Shown: piece after piece, positions 44,925 through 51,840 of the stretch | Numbering within the stretch: the stretch's first letter is position 1 | Layout of the letters: each line of letters opens with the position of its first letter | From: Flavobacteriales bacterium UBA1986 | Lineage (GTDB): Bacteria; Bacteroidota; Bacteroidia; Flavobacteriales_G; Salibacteraceae | Direction of reading: 5' to 3' | Length of the DNA stretch: 64,000 nucleotides | Assembly (NCBI GenBank): GCA_002336245.1 | Contig: DDDG01000029.1 | Coordinates: 1 to 64,000 of the forward strand | Program-made: the position numbers and the translations under genes | The notes under the pieces: generated by a model | Seen by the model: only the letters and a program-made list of their open reading frames with translations | Databases searched by the model: none | What the model was told of the DNA's origin: nothing

Positions 44925-45947
44925 ATGAACTCCGAATTGGATCCAAATTCAGAACAACTCAATCAAACAGATAAGGAGATTGAGCGCGTTTTAAGACCGC
45001 TTGAGTTTGGTGATTTCATGGGGCAAAATAAAGCTGTTGATAATCTGAAGGTATTCGTGGAGGCGGCCTTGCAGCGTGCTGAAGCATTGGATCATGTTCT
45101 TTTGCATGGACCTCCGGGATTGGGAAAGACGACCTTGGCAAACATCATTGCGAATGAGCTTGGGGTTCCCATTAAGGTTACTTCTGGGCCTGTGCTTGAT
45201 AAGCCAGGTGATTTAGCGGGATTACTGACCAACCTTGAAGAGAATCAAGTTCTCTTCATTGATGAAGTACATAGACTGAGCCCTGTAGTTGAAGAATTTC
45301 TATACAGTGCCATGGAGGATTACAAAATCGACATCATGATCGATACAGGTCCCAATGCACGGAGCATCCAAATCGATTTGAATCCATTCACTTTGATTGG
45401 TGCTACCACGCGCTCAGGTTTACTTACTTCTCCGCTTCGTGCGCGGTTTGGAATTACTTCTCGCTTGGAGTATTACAATGCGGAGATTTTGAAGGACATT
45501 GTCATTCGTTCTTCAGGAATATTGAAGATAGAAACCGACGAAGAGGCAGCGTTTGAGATTGCTCGACGGAGTAGGGGAACCCCTAGGATTGCTAATTCCT
45601 TGTTGAGACGAGCTCGTGATTTTGCACAAGTGAAAGGGGAGGGTTTCATCGATCATAAGATGGCTTCTTTTTCGTTGGATAATCTTCATGTAGACACCTA
45701 TGGTCTTGATGAGATGGACAATAAGATTCTTGATACTATCATCACCAAGTTTAGAGGTGGGCCTGTTGGTTTGAATACCATTGCCACTGCTGTGGGTGAA
45801 GATCCTGGCACTATAGAAGAGGTTTATGAACCTTATCTCATTCAAGAAGGGTTCTTAGTGCGCACGCCGCGTGGAAGAGAAGCTACGCATCAAGCCTATT
45901 CTCATTTGGGGATTGCACCAGATGCATCTCAATCAAGTCTTTTTTAG
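44925..45947 (+). CDS. ruvB: Holliday junction branch migration helicase RuvB
   Basis: AAA+ motor of 340 residues that drives branch migration with RuvA. Walker A GPPGLGKTT, Walker B LFIDEVHRL, sensor GATTRSG and the C-terminal winged helix with RTPRGRE. The ATG at 44925 is used; the in-frame ATG at 44856 lies in the coxA terminator. A promoter-like TATCTTTA (one mismatch) is at 44893-44900. ruvA is about 8 kb away, not adjacent. Confidence 0.96.
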   Translation: MNSELDPNSEQLNQTDKEIERVLRPLEFGDFMGQNKAVDNLKVFVEAALQRAEALDHVLLHGPPGLGKTTLANIIANELGVPIKVTSGPVLDKPGDLAGLLTNLEENQVLFIDEVHRLSPVVEEFLYSAMEDYKIDIMIDTGPNARSIQIDLNPFTLIGATTRSGLLTSPLRARFGITSRLEYYNAEILKDIVIRSSGILKIETDEEAAFEIARRSRGTPRIANSLLRRARDFAQVKGEGFIDHKMASFSLDNLHVDTYGLDEMDNKILDTIITKFRGGPVGLNTIATAVGEDPGTIEEVYEPYLIQEGFLVRTPRGREATHQAYSHLGIAPDASQSSLF

Positions 45948-45950
45948 GGC

Positions 45951-46883
45951 ATGACGCCCAAGGAATTATCTGCCTTAGTTAATTCTGAAGCCCTGGCTTT
46001 AGGCTTTGACTACGTAGGATTTTCCAAAGCGGAAAAACTAGAAGAAGAAAGTTTTAGACTAGAGAACTGGCTGAGCGCTGGCCATCATGGGGACATGCTT
46101 TGGATGGAAGAAAATTTTGATAAGAGGACCGACCCTAGAGTATTGCTTCCGGGATCTAAATCGGTCATTTCTTTGATGTTGAATTATTACCCCGAGGAAA
46201 AGCAAAAGTTCGCCGAGCCCAAGATTTCTAAATATGCCTATGGGAGAGATTACCACAAGGTGATCAAGTCGATGATGAAGAAATTGGACGTCCAGCTTCG
46301 TGCTAAAGTGGGAGATTTTGTTTCACGATCCTTCGTTGATTCTGCGCCCATAATGGATCGCGCTTGGGCAGAGCGAGCTGGATTGGGTTGGATTGGTAAG
46401 AATGCAAATCTGATTTCCCGAAAGTCGGGTTCCTTTTTTTTCTTGGCCGAGATAGTGTGTGACCTAGAGCTTGAATACGACAGCCCGATAAAGGATTACT
46501 GTGGAACGTGTACTAAGTGTTTAGACGCTTGCCCCACAAGAGCGATAGAGAGCCCAGGGGTCATTAATTCCAACAAATGCATCTCCTACCTTACAATTGA
46601 GTTCAAAGGAGATTTACCGGTGTCTTATCGCAAGAAAATGGAAGGTTGGGCTTTCGGATGCGATGTGTGCCAAGACGTGTGCCCATGGAATCGCCTTTCC
46701 AAGTCGCAGTCAAAATTCCCAGCTAAGGAGCAGGTAATCAACAACGATGTAAAAACCTGGTTAGAAATGGATGAGAAATCCTTCAATGAGACATTTGCGG
46801 GAAGCGCAATCCGAAGAACTAAACACTCAGGATTTAAAAGGAACCTGGAGTTCTTAAGGTCAGCCCAAGACCTCTCTGATTAG
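45951..46883 (+). CDS. queG: Epoxyqueuosine reductase QueG
   Basis: Cobalamin and Fe-S enzyme that makes queuosine in tRNA. 310 residues with the DUF1730 N-terminal domain, the catalytic region FVDSAPIMDRAWAERAGLGWIGKN, and two 4Fe-4S sites in CGTCTKCLDACPT and CDVCQDVCPWN. It is shorter than E. coli QueG, which has a C-terminal HEAT-like extension. It lies 3 nt after ruvB. The 3' end overlaps the convergent small gene by 24 nt. Confidence 0.94.
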   Translation: MTPKELSALVNSEALALGFDYVGFSKAEKLEEESFRLENWLSAGHHGDMLWMEENFDKRTDPRVLLPGSKSVISLMLNYYPEEKQKFAEPKISKYAYGRDYHKVIKSMMKKLDVQLRAKVGDFVSRSFVDSAPIMDRAWAERAGLGWIGKNANLISRKSGSFFFLAEIVCDLELEYDSPIKDYCGTCTKCLDACPTRAIESPGVINSNKCISYLTIEFKGDLPVSYRKKMEGWAFGCDVCQDVCPWNRLSKSQSKFPAKEQVINNDVKTWLEMDEKSFNETFAGSAIRRTKHSGFKRNLEFLRSAQDLSD

Positions 46884-47039
46884 TTCGTCGTAAACTCCTG
46901 CAAAGTTTATGAGGCACCAGGCTTTTAGCATCACAACCTCTTCTCTCCTCAACCAGCGTTTGGTCTTCGCCAATTCCTTTCGGAACAAACGACGATCAAA
47001 ACTTACTTTTTTGAGGACAGATTTAGAGAGCTCAAGCAT
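46860..47039 (-). CDS. Conserved small basic protein (function unknown)
   Basis: Protein of 59 residues (MLELSKSVLKKVSFDRRLF, then KELAKTKRWLRREEVVMLKAW and a C-terminal amphipathic end). No domain assigned, but the V-S-FD-x2-LF-x-KEL and W-L-x3-E pattern is one I recall in short flavobacterial proteins of this size, so it is probably real. The upstream ATG at 47045 adds two residues. It is antisense to the last 24 nt of queG. A possible -7 variant TACCTTGT lies at about 47071-47078 on the minus strand. Confidence 0.65.
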   Translation of the reverse strand: MLELSKSVLKKVSFDRRLFRKELAKTKRWLRREEVVMLKAWCLINFAGVYDELIREVLG

Positions 47040-47076
47040 AGACATAGACTAGCGTATTTGGGCAGCTAAACAAGGT

Positions 47077-47100
47077 AAAAAATTTTGACGAGCTTGTCAA
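47077..47100 (-). terminator. Weak terminator-like hairpin after the Omp28 gene
   Basis: On the minus strand a 5-bp stem TTGAC/GTCAA with a 6-nt loop is followed by AATTTTTT. It lies about 40 nt past the Omp28 stop; a longer 8-bp inverted repeat AATAGAAG/CTTCTATT lies between. Confidence 0.35.
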
Positions 47101-47140
47101 GAGTGCCTTAATAGAAGTTAAAGACGCTCTTAAAAGTCTT

Positions 47141-48103
47141 CTATTGTGCGATGGAGTGGATGATTTCGGAAAAGAGTATTTCTTTCGTTTCCAAATCATA
47201 GGCAAGTGCAACTAGATCGCAATTCTCAGGAACAATGTCTGGACGAGTATATTCAGCTGCTGCGAAAGGCTCGATGCAAAAGTTGATCACATTGTTTGCA
47301 ATGGTTCCAGCGCTCGTGCTCGAGACAAACAATTCCTCACCCCAAGGAGAAGGGTAGGCAGCTCGCAAGACGTGCTTGTGTTTTTGTTTTTTCTTCACTG
47401 GGTACTCAGGATTTTCATCATTCCAGGTTGCGAATTCCTCAACCGTAAGAGCATTATATTGTGTTTGAGGTGCTTCCATGTTGTTCTCGAGCAAGTACAC
47501 AATTAGGTTGGCGCCATTAGGTAAATCTGCAAGAGCTTCAGAGTTTACCTCCAACAACACCGAGTTGCACTCTTGACTGAAGGAAGACTTCATGCTCAGC
47601 TTTAGCTTATTTGAAGTATGCCAAGAAGCATCTTTTAAAAGAGCCTCAGACATAGATCTTACATTTCCTTGACCAGCCTTTCCATTGCTGCTCTTATCGT
47701 TTACCAATGCGTATGGGATTGTGCTTCCATTTTGAATGGAACCATCGTAGACAGTAAGTGCGGGATTCCGCAAATCTATAGGGTGCTTGTCGTCGGGCGC
47801 AGAGAGTGAACTTGTGTAAGCTTGAAGGGCAACAACAATCACGGAGTCTCCGAAGGTGGCGCTTATCGAATTGATAATGTTTGCCATATCTGGGCAATTT
47901 CCGCATCGAATGCCTGTATATTCTTCCAGCAATAATTTGCGCGCACCAAAATCTTGGTCGCTCGTTTTTTGAATTACCTGGCTAGAATCGGTTACCTGAC
48001 AAGAACAAACCTTTGGAAGATGTTCGTATGGATCTTCAACGTCGTCGCATGCAACAAAACTGAGTGTGATGATAGCTAATAACAGAAGACTTGTTTTTCT
48101 CAT
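47141..48103 (-). CDS. Omp28-related outer-membrane lipoprotein with CxxC
   Basis: Lipoprotein of 320 residues (lipobox SFVAC, Cys19). After a short Cys-containing linker (C33, C35) comes a thioredoxin-like start of the Omp28 family: LLEEYTGIRCGNCPDMA, giving C67-G-N-C70 followed by Pro. The remainder is a beta-rich Omp28 C-terminal domain. The CxxC suggests a redox or copper-handling role, but this is inference. It is the last gene of a set with tlpA and DUF6029, all on the minus strand with gaps of 2-3 nt. Confidence 0.85.
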   Translation of the reverse strand: MRKTSLLLLAIITLSFVACDDVEDPYEHLPKVCSCQVTDSSQVIQKTSDQDFGARKLLLEEYTGIRCGNCPDMANIINSISATFGDSVIVVALQAYTSSLSAPDDKHPIDLRNPALTVYDGSIQNGSTIPYALVNDKSSNGKAGQGNVRSMSEALLKDASWHTSNKLKLSMKSSFSQECNSVLLEVNSEALADLPNGANLIVYLLENNMEAPQTQYNALTVEEFATWNDENPEYPVKKKQKHKHVLRAAYPSPWGEELFVSSTSAGTIANNVINFCIEPFAAAEYTRPDIVPENCDLVALAYDLETKEILFSEIIHSIAQ

Positions 48104-48105
48104 AA

Positions 48106-49758
48106 TCAGAAACTACTTGTGATTCCTACCGACATACCATTTGAGGCCGGAACAACTCGGCAAACGCCTCCAACGCAGAAAATTCCTGCTCGTTGACGAC
48201 CGTATGCCAAAGTTAAGCGATTGGCGTTCTTTACGTAGGTTACTGTAGCAAACGGGTATTGCAGTCGAAGATCTTTGTCAGAATTCCCGTAGTTGTATTG
48301 ATTGATAAGCCCAATCACCCAGTGGGGTGAGCGCGTAAATTCAGCTACGATCGTTGCCCAATTTCCTTGATCTTGTTGTGTTGTTAAAGATTGAAGCTCA
48401 ACTCGTAGGGCCGTTTTTCGGTTGAACTTGTACAAGAGGTCGGCAACAACTATATCTGCGTAAACAACTGGCTTCCCACCCAAGCCTTGCACAATCTCCA
48501 TATCGTAGATGAAGTTGATGTAGGTGAGTTTGGCTTTGAACTTCTTGTTGAATTTTCTACTGATTTCAATGTTGAAATCGCTGAAATATTTGCGATCACC
48601 AAAACCAAAGAAATTGGTTTCATATCCCTGACGAGCACCTAGGTCATCATTCAACCAAGTTGTATCGATGTTGTGAACGACCGAGTAATTTACCGCGATG
48701 GTTGTTCCATATTTACCTCCCAGGGCAGTCTTCTTTTTAATCTTGTAAATCAAATCTGCCTGAAAGGCTACTTCACCGCGAGGTTGAGTTGCATATGGGT
48801 AAAGCGTTGCTGCTAGATTGTAGGTATGTTGTCTTGTGAGTGCAGGCAGGTAATTAATCATCACATCATTGAAGACCGAGTTGTTGTCGCGATCCGATCG
48901 AAAAAACATATTATCCGTATGCTTCGCGGAAACATTTATCCCGAGCCCTTTGGTAGAATAAGAGCCTGAAAGAAAAAGGGTTTGCCCGTCCTTATATATG
49001 AATCCGTTGTCCAAAGTAGGATCGTTGAACTTGTGTGTATACTCACCTGCAAGGCTAAAACCTTCATAGCTTAATTTTCCTCGACCACTCAAAGCCAACA
49101 CATTTTCAGGAAGGGTAAAGCGTGTGTTTTCGTCTGTTTGATATTTACTTACGGCGCTTCCCCCAAGGCTAATTTTTGTTTTGGCCGTGCTCAATGGCTC
49201 GATGAATTCGTTCACTTGAAAATCCGCATCGAAGCCTCTAACAATTCCTGGGGACTGGTCGAAATACCAACGTTGTTTGGCAATGAGACCTTTAAATTGA
49301 ATTCCTTTATATGGAGTGAATTTTACACGAACGCCGTCAAAGACATTGTCGACCCCTAGGCCTCGTTCTTCATAGGCCCGAAGTATTTGACCATTTCCAA
49401 ATTGCTCATAAAAGTTTCCTACGGTGATTTCTAAATCATCCATTTTATAACTGAAGAAACGATAAGGAATGCCATTTCCGCGATACAAATCATTGAAACC
49501 TAAAATGGCGTTTTGGTAGCTTTCAAAGCGAAGACCCGCTGTAAACTTCCCCTTGGTGTAGATTAGGTTTCCGAAGGCATTCATCCGAACGCGCTCGTCA
49601 ACTGGAGGAGCTCCGATTGCTGAGTCAATGTTGTAGTACTGCGCTTGAATATCGAAATTGCCGTGAAGTTCACCATTCGATTCCTTTTTCTCAGCTTCTT
49701 GAGCAACAGAGTATTGCCCCAGAAAAACGGCCAGAACTAGGCCAAAAATTCGCCTCAT
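48106..49758 (-). CDS. DUF6029-type outer-membrane beta-barrel protein
   Basis: Exported protein of 550 residues with a signal peptide (MRRIFGLVLAVFLGQYSVAQ) and alternating hydrophobic/polar strands ending in Phe, typical of an outer-membrane barrel. The N-terminal region (LHGNFDIQAQYYNID, then MNAFGNLIYTKGKFTAGLRFESY) matches DUF6029 as I recall it from Bacteroidota. Function unknown. The genes before and after encode redox-type proteins and the set looks like one operon. Confidence 0.8.
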   Translation of the reverse strand: MRRIFGLVLAVFLGQYSVAQEAEKKESNGELHGNFDIQAQYYNIDSAIGAPPVDERVRMNAFGNLIYTKGKFTAGLRFESYQNAILGFNDLYRGNGIPYRFFSYKMDDLEITVGNFYEQFGNGQILRAYEERGLGVDNVFDGVRVKFTPYKGIQFKGLIAKQRWYFDQSPGIVRGFDADFQVNEFIEPLSTAKTKISLGGSAVSKYQTDENTRFTLPENVLALSGRGKLSYEGFSLAGEYTHKFNDPTLDNGFIYKDGQTLFLSGSYSTKGLGINVSAKHTDNMFFRSDRDNNSVFNDVMINYLPALTRQHTYNLAATLYPYATQPRGEVAFQADLIYKIKKKTALGGKYGTTIAVNYSVVHNIDTTWLNDDLGARQGYETNFFGFGDRKYFSDFNIEISRKFNKKFKAKLTYINFIYDMEIVQGLGGKPVVYADIVVADLLYKFNRKTALRVELQSLTTQQDQGNWATIVAEFTRSPHWVIGLINQYNYGNSDKDLRLQYPFATVTYVKNANRLTLAYGRQRAGIFCVGGVCRVVPASNGMSVGITSSF

Positions 49759-49761
49759 AAT

Positions 49762-50274
49762 TTAGTCAATGGATTCTCCAGCCGAGAGCTTTTCTACCAA
49801 TTCGTAGAGTTCTTCCTCGTCACCTGGTGAATATGAGTTGTGTTGCCAAACAATCTCCTTTTTTCCATTAAGAAGAAAAGTGTGCGGAACATTGTTAACA
49901 TTCATTGCGCGCTTAAAATCCCCATTGGGGTCGAGCAGAACTTGGTAGTCCCATGATTGTCCATTGACATAGGGCTTTACTTTTTGTACGTTTCGTGAAT
50001 CATCAATCGAAACTGCGATCAGCTTAACGCCAGTTTCTTCTACCCAATCATCGTATTCATCTGCAATGGCATTCAACTCCCGTTTACAAGGGCTGCACCA
50101 TGTTGCCCAAAAACTAATGATGATCGGCTTGCCGTCGTTTGAAATTTCTGAAGTGTTGAATGGGGATCCGTCAATATCTTTTATTCCTATTCCTGGCAAC
50201 TGGCGCCCATCAGGAACAAACGCTGAGCTCAGTGTTAAAAGGACTACACCGACAATTAAAGCAATCTTATTCAT
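49762..50274 (-). CDS. TlpA-like periplasmic thiol-disulfide reductase
   Basis: Thioredoxin-fold protein of 170 residues with a signal sequence (MNKIALIVGVVLLTLSSAF). Active site WATWC60-SPC63; cis-Pro in VNNVPHTFLL. It belongs to the TlpA/ResA group that reduces disulfides or apocytochromes in the periplasm. The ATG at 50274 is favoured over 50301 because it begins the signal peptide. It is the first gene of the tlpA-DUF6029-Omp28 set. Confidence 0.9.
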   Translation of the reverse strand: MNKIALIVGVVLLTLSSAFVPDGRQLPGIGIKDIDGSPFNTSEISNDGKPIIISFWATWCSPCKRELNAIADEYDDWVEETGVKLIAVSIDDSRNVQKVKPYVNGQSWDYQVLLDPNGDFKRAMNVNNVPHTFLLNGKKEIVWQHNSYSPGDEEELYELVEKLSAGESID

Positions 50275-50321
50275 AGTAAAGTGTTTTAGTATCCTAACCA
50301 AGAGTTGTGCCTGAAGGCAAA

Positions 50322-50329
50322 CAAAAATA
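50322..50329 (-). promoter_or_regulatory. Bacteroidota -7 element TATTTTTG for the tlpA operon
   Basis: Minus-strand TANNTTTG, 47 nt upstream of the tlpA ATG. Confidence 0.5.
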
Positions 50330-50425
50330 AAAAATTCGACACCCTAATTAGAACTGCTTGTCTCCTTTGTTGACCATCTGACAATTTCACGGTACTTCCG
50401 AGTTCCCATCGGGTCTAGATTCCGT

Positions 50426-50433
50426 TATATTTG
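50426..50433 (+). promoter_or_regulatory. Bacteroidota -7 element TATATTTG for the small T9SS cargo gene
   Basis: Exact match followed by C, 15 nt before the ATG at 50449. It overlaps the TTG at 50431 and rules that start out. Confidence 0.6.
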
Positions 50434-50448
50434 CTGAAAGTACACATT

Positions 50449-51102
50449 ATGAAAAAACTTTTATTCCTATTCCTAGGGCTTGCATTCATCAACACAGCCA
50501 GTGCCCAATTATCTATTTCAAAAGATACTGCCTTTATTAACCTTGAACCACAGTCACAGGTAAAAGGCTTAATCAATGTGCTCAATCCAAATGAAGTAAA
50601 ATACAATTGGACTTTAGTACGAGACGACATCAAGCCGAATTTCTCTTTCATTGAAATGTGTGATTGCAAGGATTGTTTTGGAAACAAGGCATATCCAACA
50701 GGAGACTCTTGCATAGCGGGATCAGGGCAAGTGAAAACCTTCTCCGTCGAAGTATTGGCGGGAGATACCATTGAGGATGGATTTTTCATTGTAGAAGTTG
50801 AAAACGCTTCTGACCCAACGGATAAGGCAAGTTTGGTTTTTATGATTCGCAGTGCACCAAATTCATTGAATGATCGAATGAATGACGATAGAAAAGTATC
50901 CATTCAGCCAAATCCGAGCGACGGACTATTCAGAATCGCCACAAAAGAATTTGAGTCTGCTCTTGTTTATGACATTACGGGCAACTTGGTTTTTGAAGCA
51001 GATGACGCGGAATTTGACTTGAGTCACCTTCCAAAAGGACTTTACTTATTGGAGGTGAATGCCGACCAGCTTCGTAGTTCACACAAGATTACCCTGCGAT
51101 AG
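50449..51102 (+). CDS. Small T9SS type A sorted protein with cysteine cluster
   Basis: Exported protein of 217 residues. A signal peptide (MKKLLFLFLGLAFINTASAQ) precedes an Ig-like beta domain with four cysteines: C71, C73, C76 and C88 in CDCKDC and DSC. The last 70 residues are a Por secretion (type A) sorting domain: VSIQPNPSDGLFRI, LVYDITGNLV and LPKGLYLLEV, ending HKITLR. Cargo of T9SS; function unknown. It is divergent from tlpA across about 175 nt and convergent with the sirtuin gene (14-nt overlap). Confidence 0.88.
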   Translation: MKKLLFLFLGLAFINTASAQLSISKDTAFINLEPQSQVKGLINVLNPNEVKYNWTLVRDDIKPNFSFIEMCDCKDCFGNKAYPTGDSCIAGSGQVKTFSVEVLAGDTIEDGFFIVEVENASDPTDKASLVFMIRSAPNSLNDRMNDDRKVSIQPNPSDGLFRIATKEFESALVYDITGNLVFEADDAEFDLSHLPKGLYLLEVNADQLRSSHKITLR

Positions 51103-51778
51103 GAATATTGAGGAGTTCATAAAACTTCTCCATTCCTTTTTCTGCCTTCTCGTTTATAAAGCTTACCCGATCGGGAACATCTAATTGATTGTTAGGGTCG
51201 ATAAGGAATTGCTTGCTGTCAATCGGTGATTGATGAATTAAGCCAGCTGCTGGGTATACACTTAAAGAAGAGCCTATCGTCAGGAATACGTCGGCTTCGG
51301 CGGCTCTTTGAAGGGCGGTTGTCATCATTGGTACTTCTTCTCCAAACCAGACCACATGGGGCCTCAGTTGTCCACCTTTTGGACACAAGTCACCAAGGAC
51401 TAGTTCAGTGCCAAGTACTGGGTAAATTTCATCGTCTAGGCAAGAACGCGAAAGACGAATTTCCCCGTGAAGGTGAAGCACGTCTGAAGAGCCAGCACGC
51501 TCATGGAGGTCGTCGATGTTTTGTGTGATTACCAACACCCGAAAGTGCTTTTCAAGTTGCGCGACTAGTTCATGTCCTCGGTTTGGCTCGGCCTGAATCA
51601 CCTGCCGGCGTCGCTGGTTGTAAAACTCCAAGACCATTTCTTTATTGCGAACCCAAGCCTCAGGGGTGGCAACATCTTCGATGCGATGATTCTCCCAAAG
51701 TCCGTCTCCATCACGGAAAGTTTTTATCCCACTTTCAGCTGACATTCCAGCACCAGAAAACACCACTATAGTCTGCAT
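51089..51778 (-). CDS. cobB: Sirtuin NAD-dependent protein deacylase
   Basis: Class III sirtuin of 229 residues. NAD-binding GAGMSAESGI and F-R-D-GDGLW motifs, TQNIDDLHERAG, and the catalytic His104 in HLHG. Tyr53 and Arg56 (FYNQRR) match the pair that favours succinyl- or malonyl-lysine. Of the usual four zinc-binding cysteines only two are visible (SRSC and DLCPKGG), so the zinc site may be lost, as in some relatives. It is divergent from the malic enzyme gene; the two -7 boxes are 6 nt apart. Confidence 0.92.
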   Translation of the reverse strand: MQTIVVFSGAGMSAESGIKTFRDGDGLWENHRIEDVATPEAWVRNKEMVLEFYNQRRRQVIQAEPNRGHELVAQLEKHFRVLVITQNIDDLHERAGSSDVLHLHGEIRLSRSCLDDEIYPVLGTELVLGDLCPKGGQLRPHVVWFGEEVPMMTTALQRAAEADVFLTIGSSLSVYPAAGLIHQSPIDSKQFLIDPNNQLDVPDRVSFINEKAEKGMEKFYELLNIPIAG

Positions 51779-51795
51779 TGCACAACGATTTGAGG

Positions 51796-51803
51796 CGAAT
51801 TTA
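51796..51803 (-). promoter_or_regulatory. Variant promoter element TAAATTCG for the sirtuin gene
   Basis: Minus-strand TAAATTCGC, 17 nt upstream of the sirtuin ATG, head-to-head with the malic enzyme promoter. Confidence 0.45.
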
Positions 51804-51809
51804 TATTAT

Positions 51810-51817
51810 TACATTTG
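51810..51817 (+). promoter_or_regulatory. Promoter of the malic enzyme gene (TTTG-N17-TACATTTG)
   Basis: TANNTTTG match with a TTTG at 51789-51792, 17 nt upstream, the best two-part match in the window. It ends 23 nt before the ATG at 51841. Confidence 0.65.
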
Positions 51818-51840
51818 AAGCCCATCCGAACCCCCAATAA

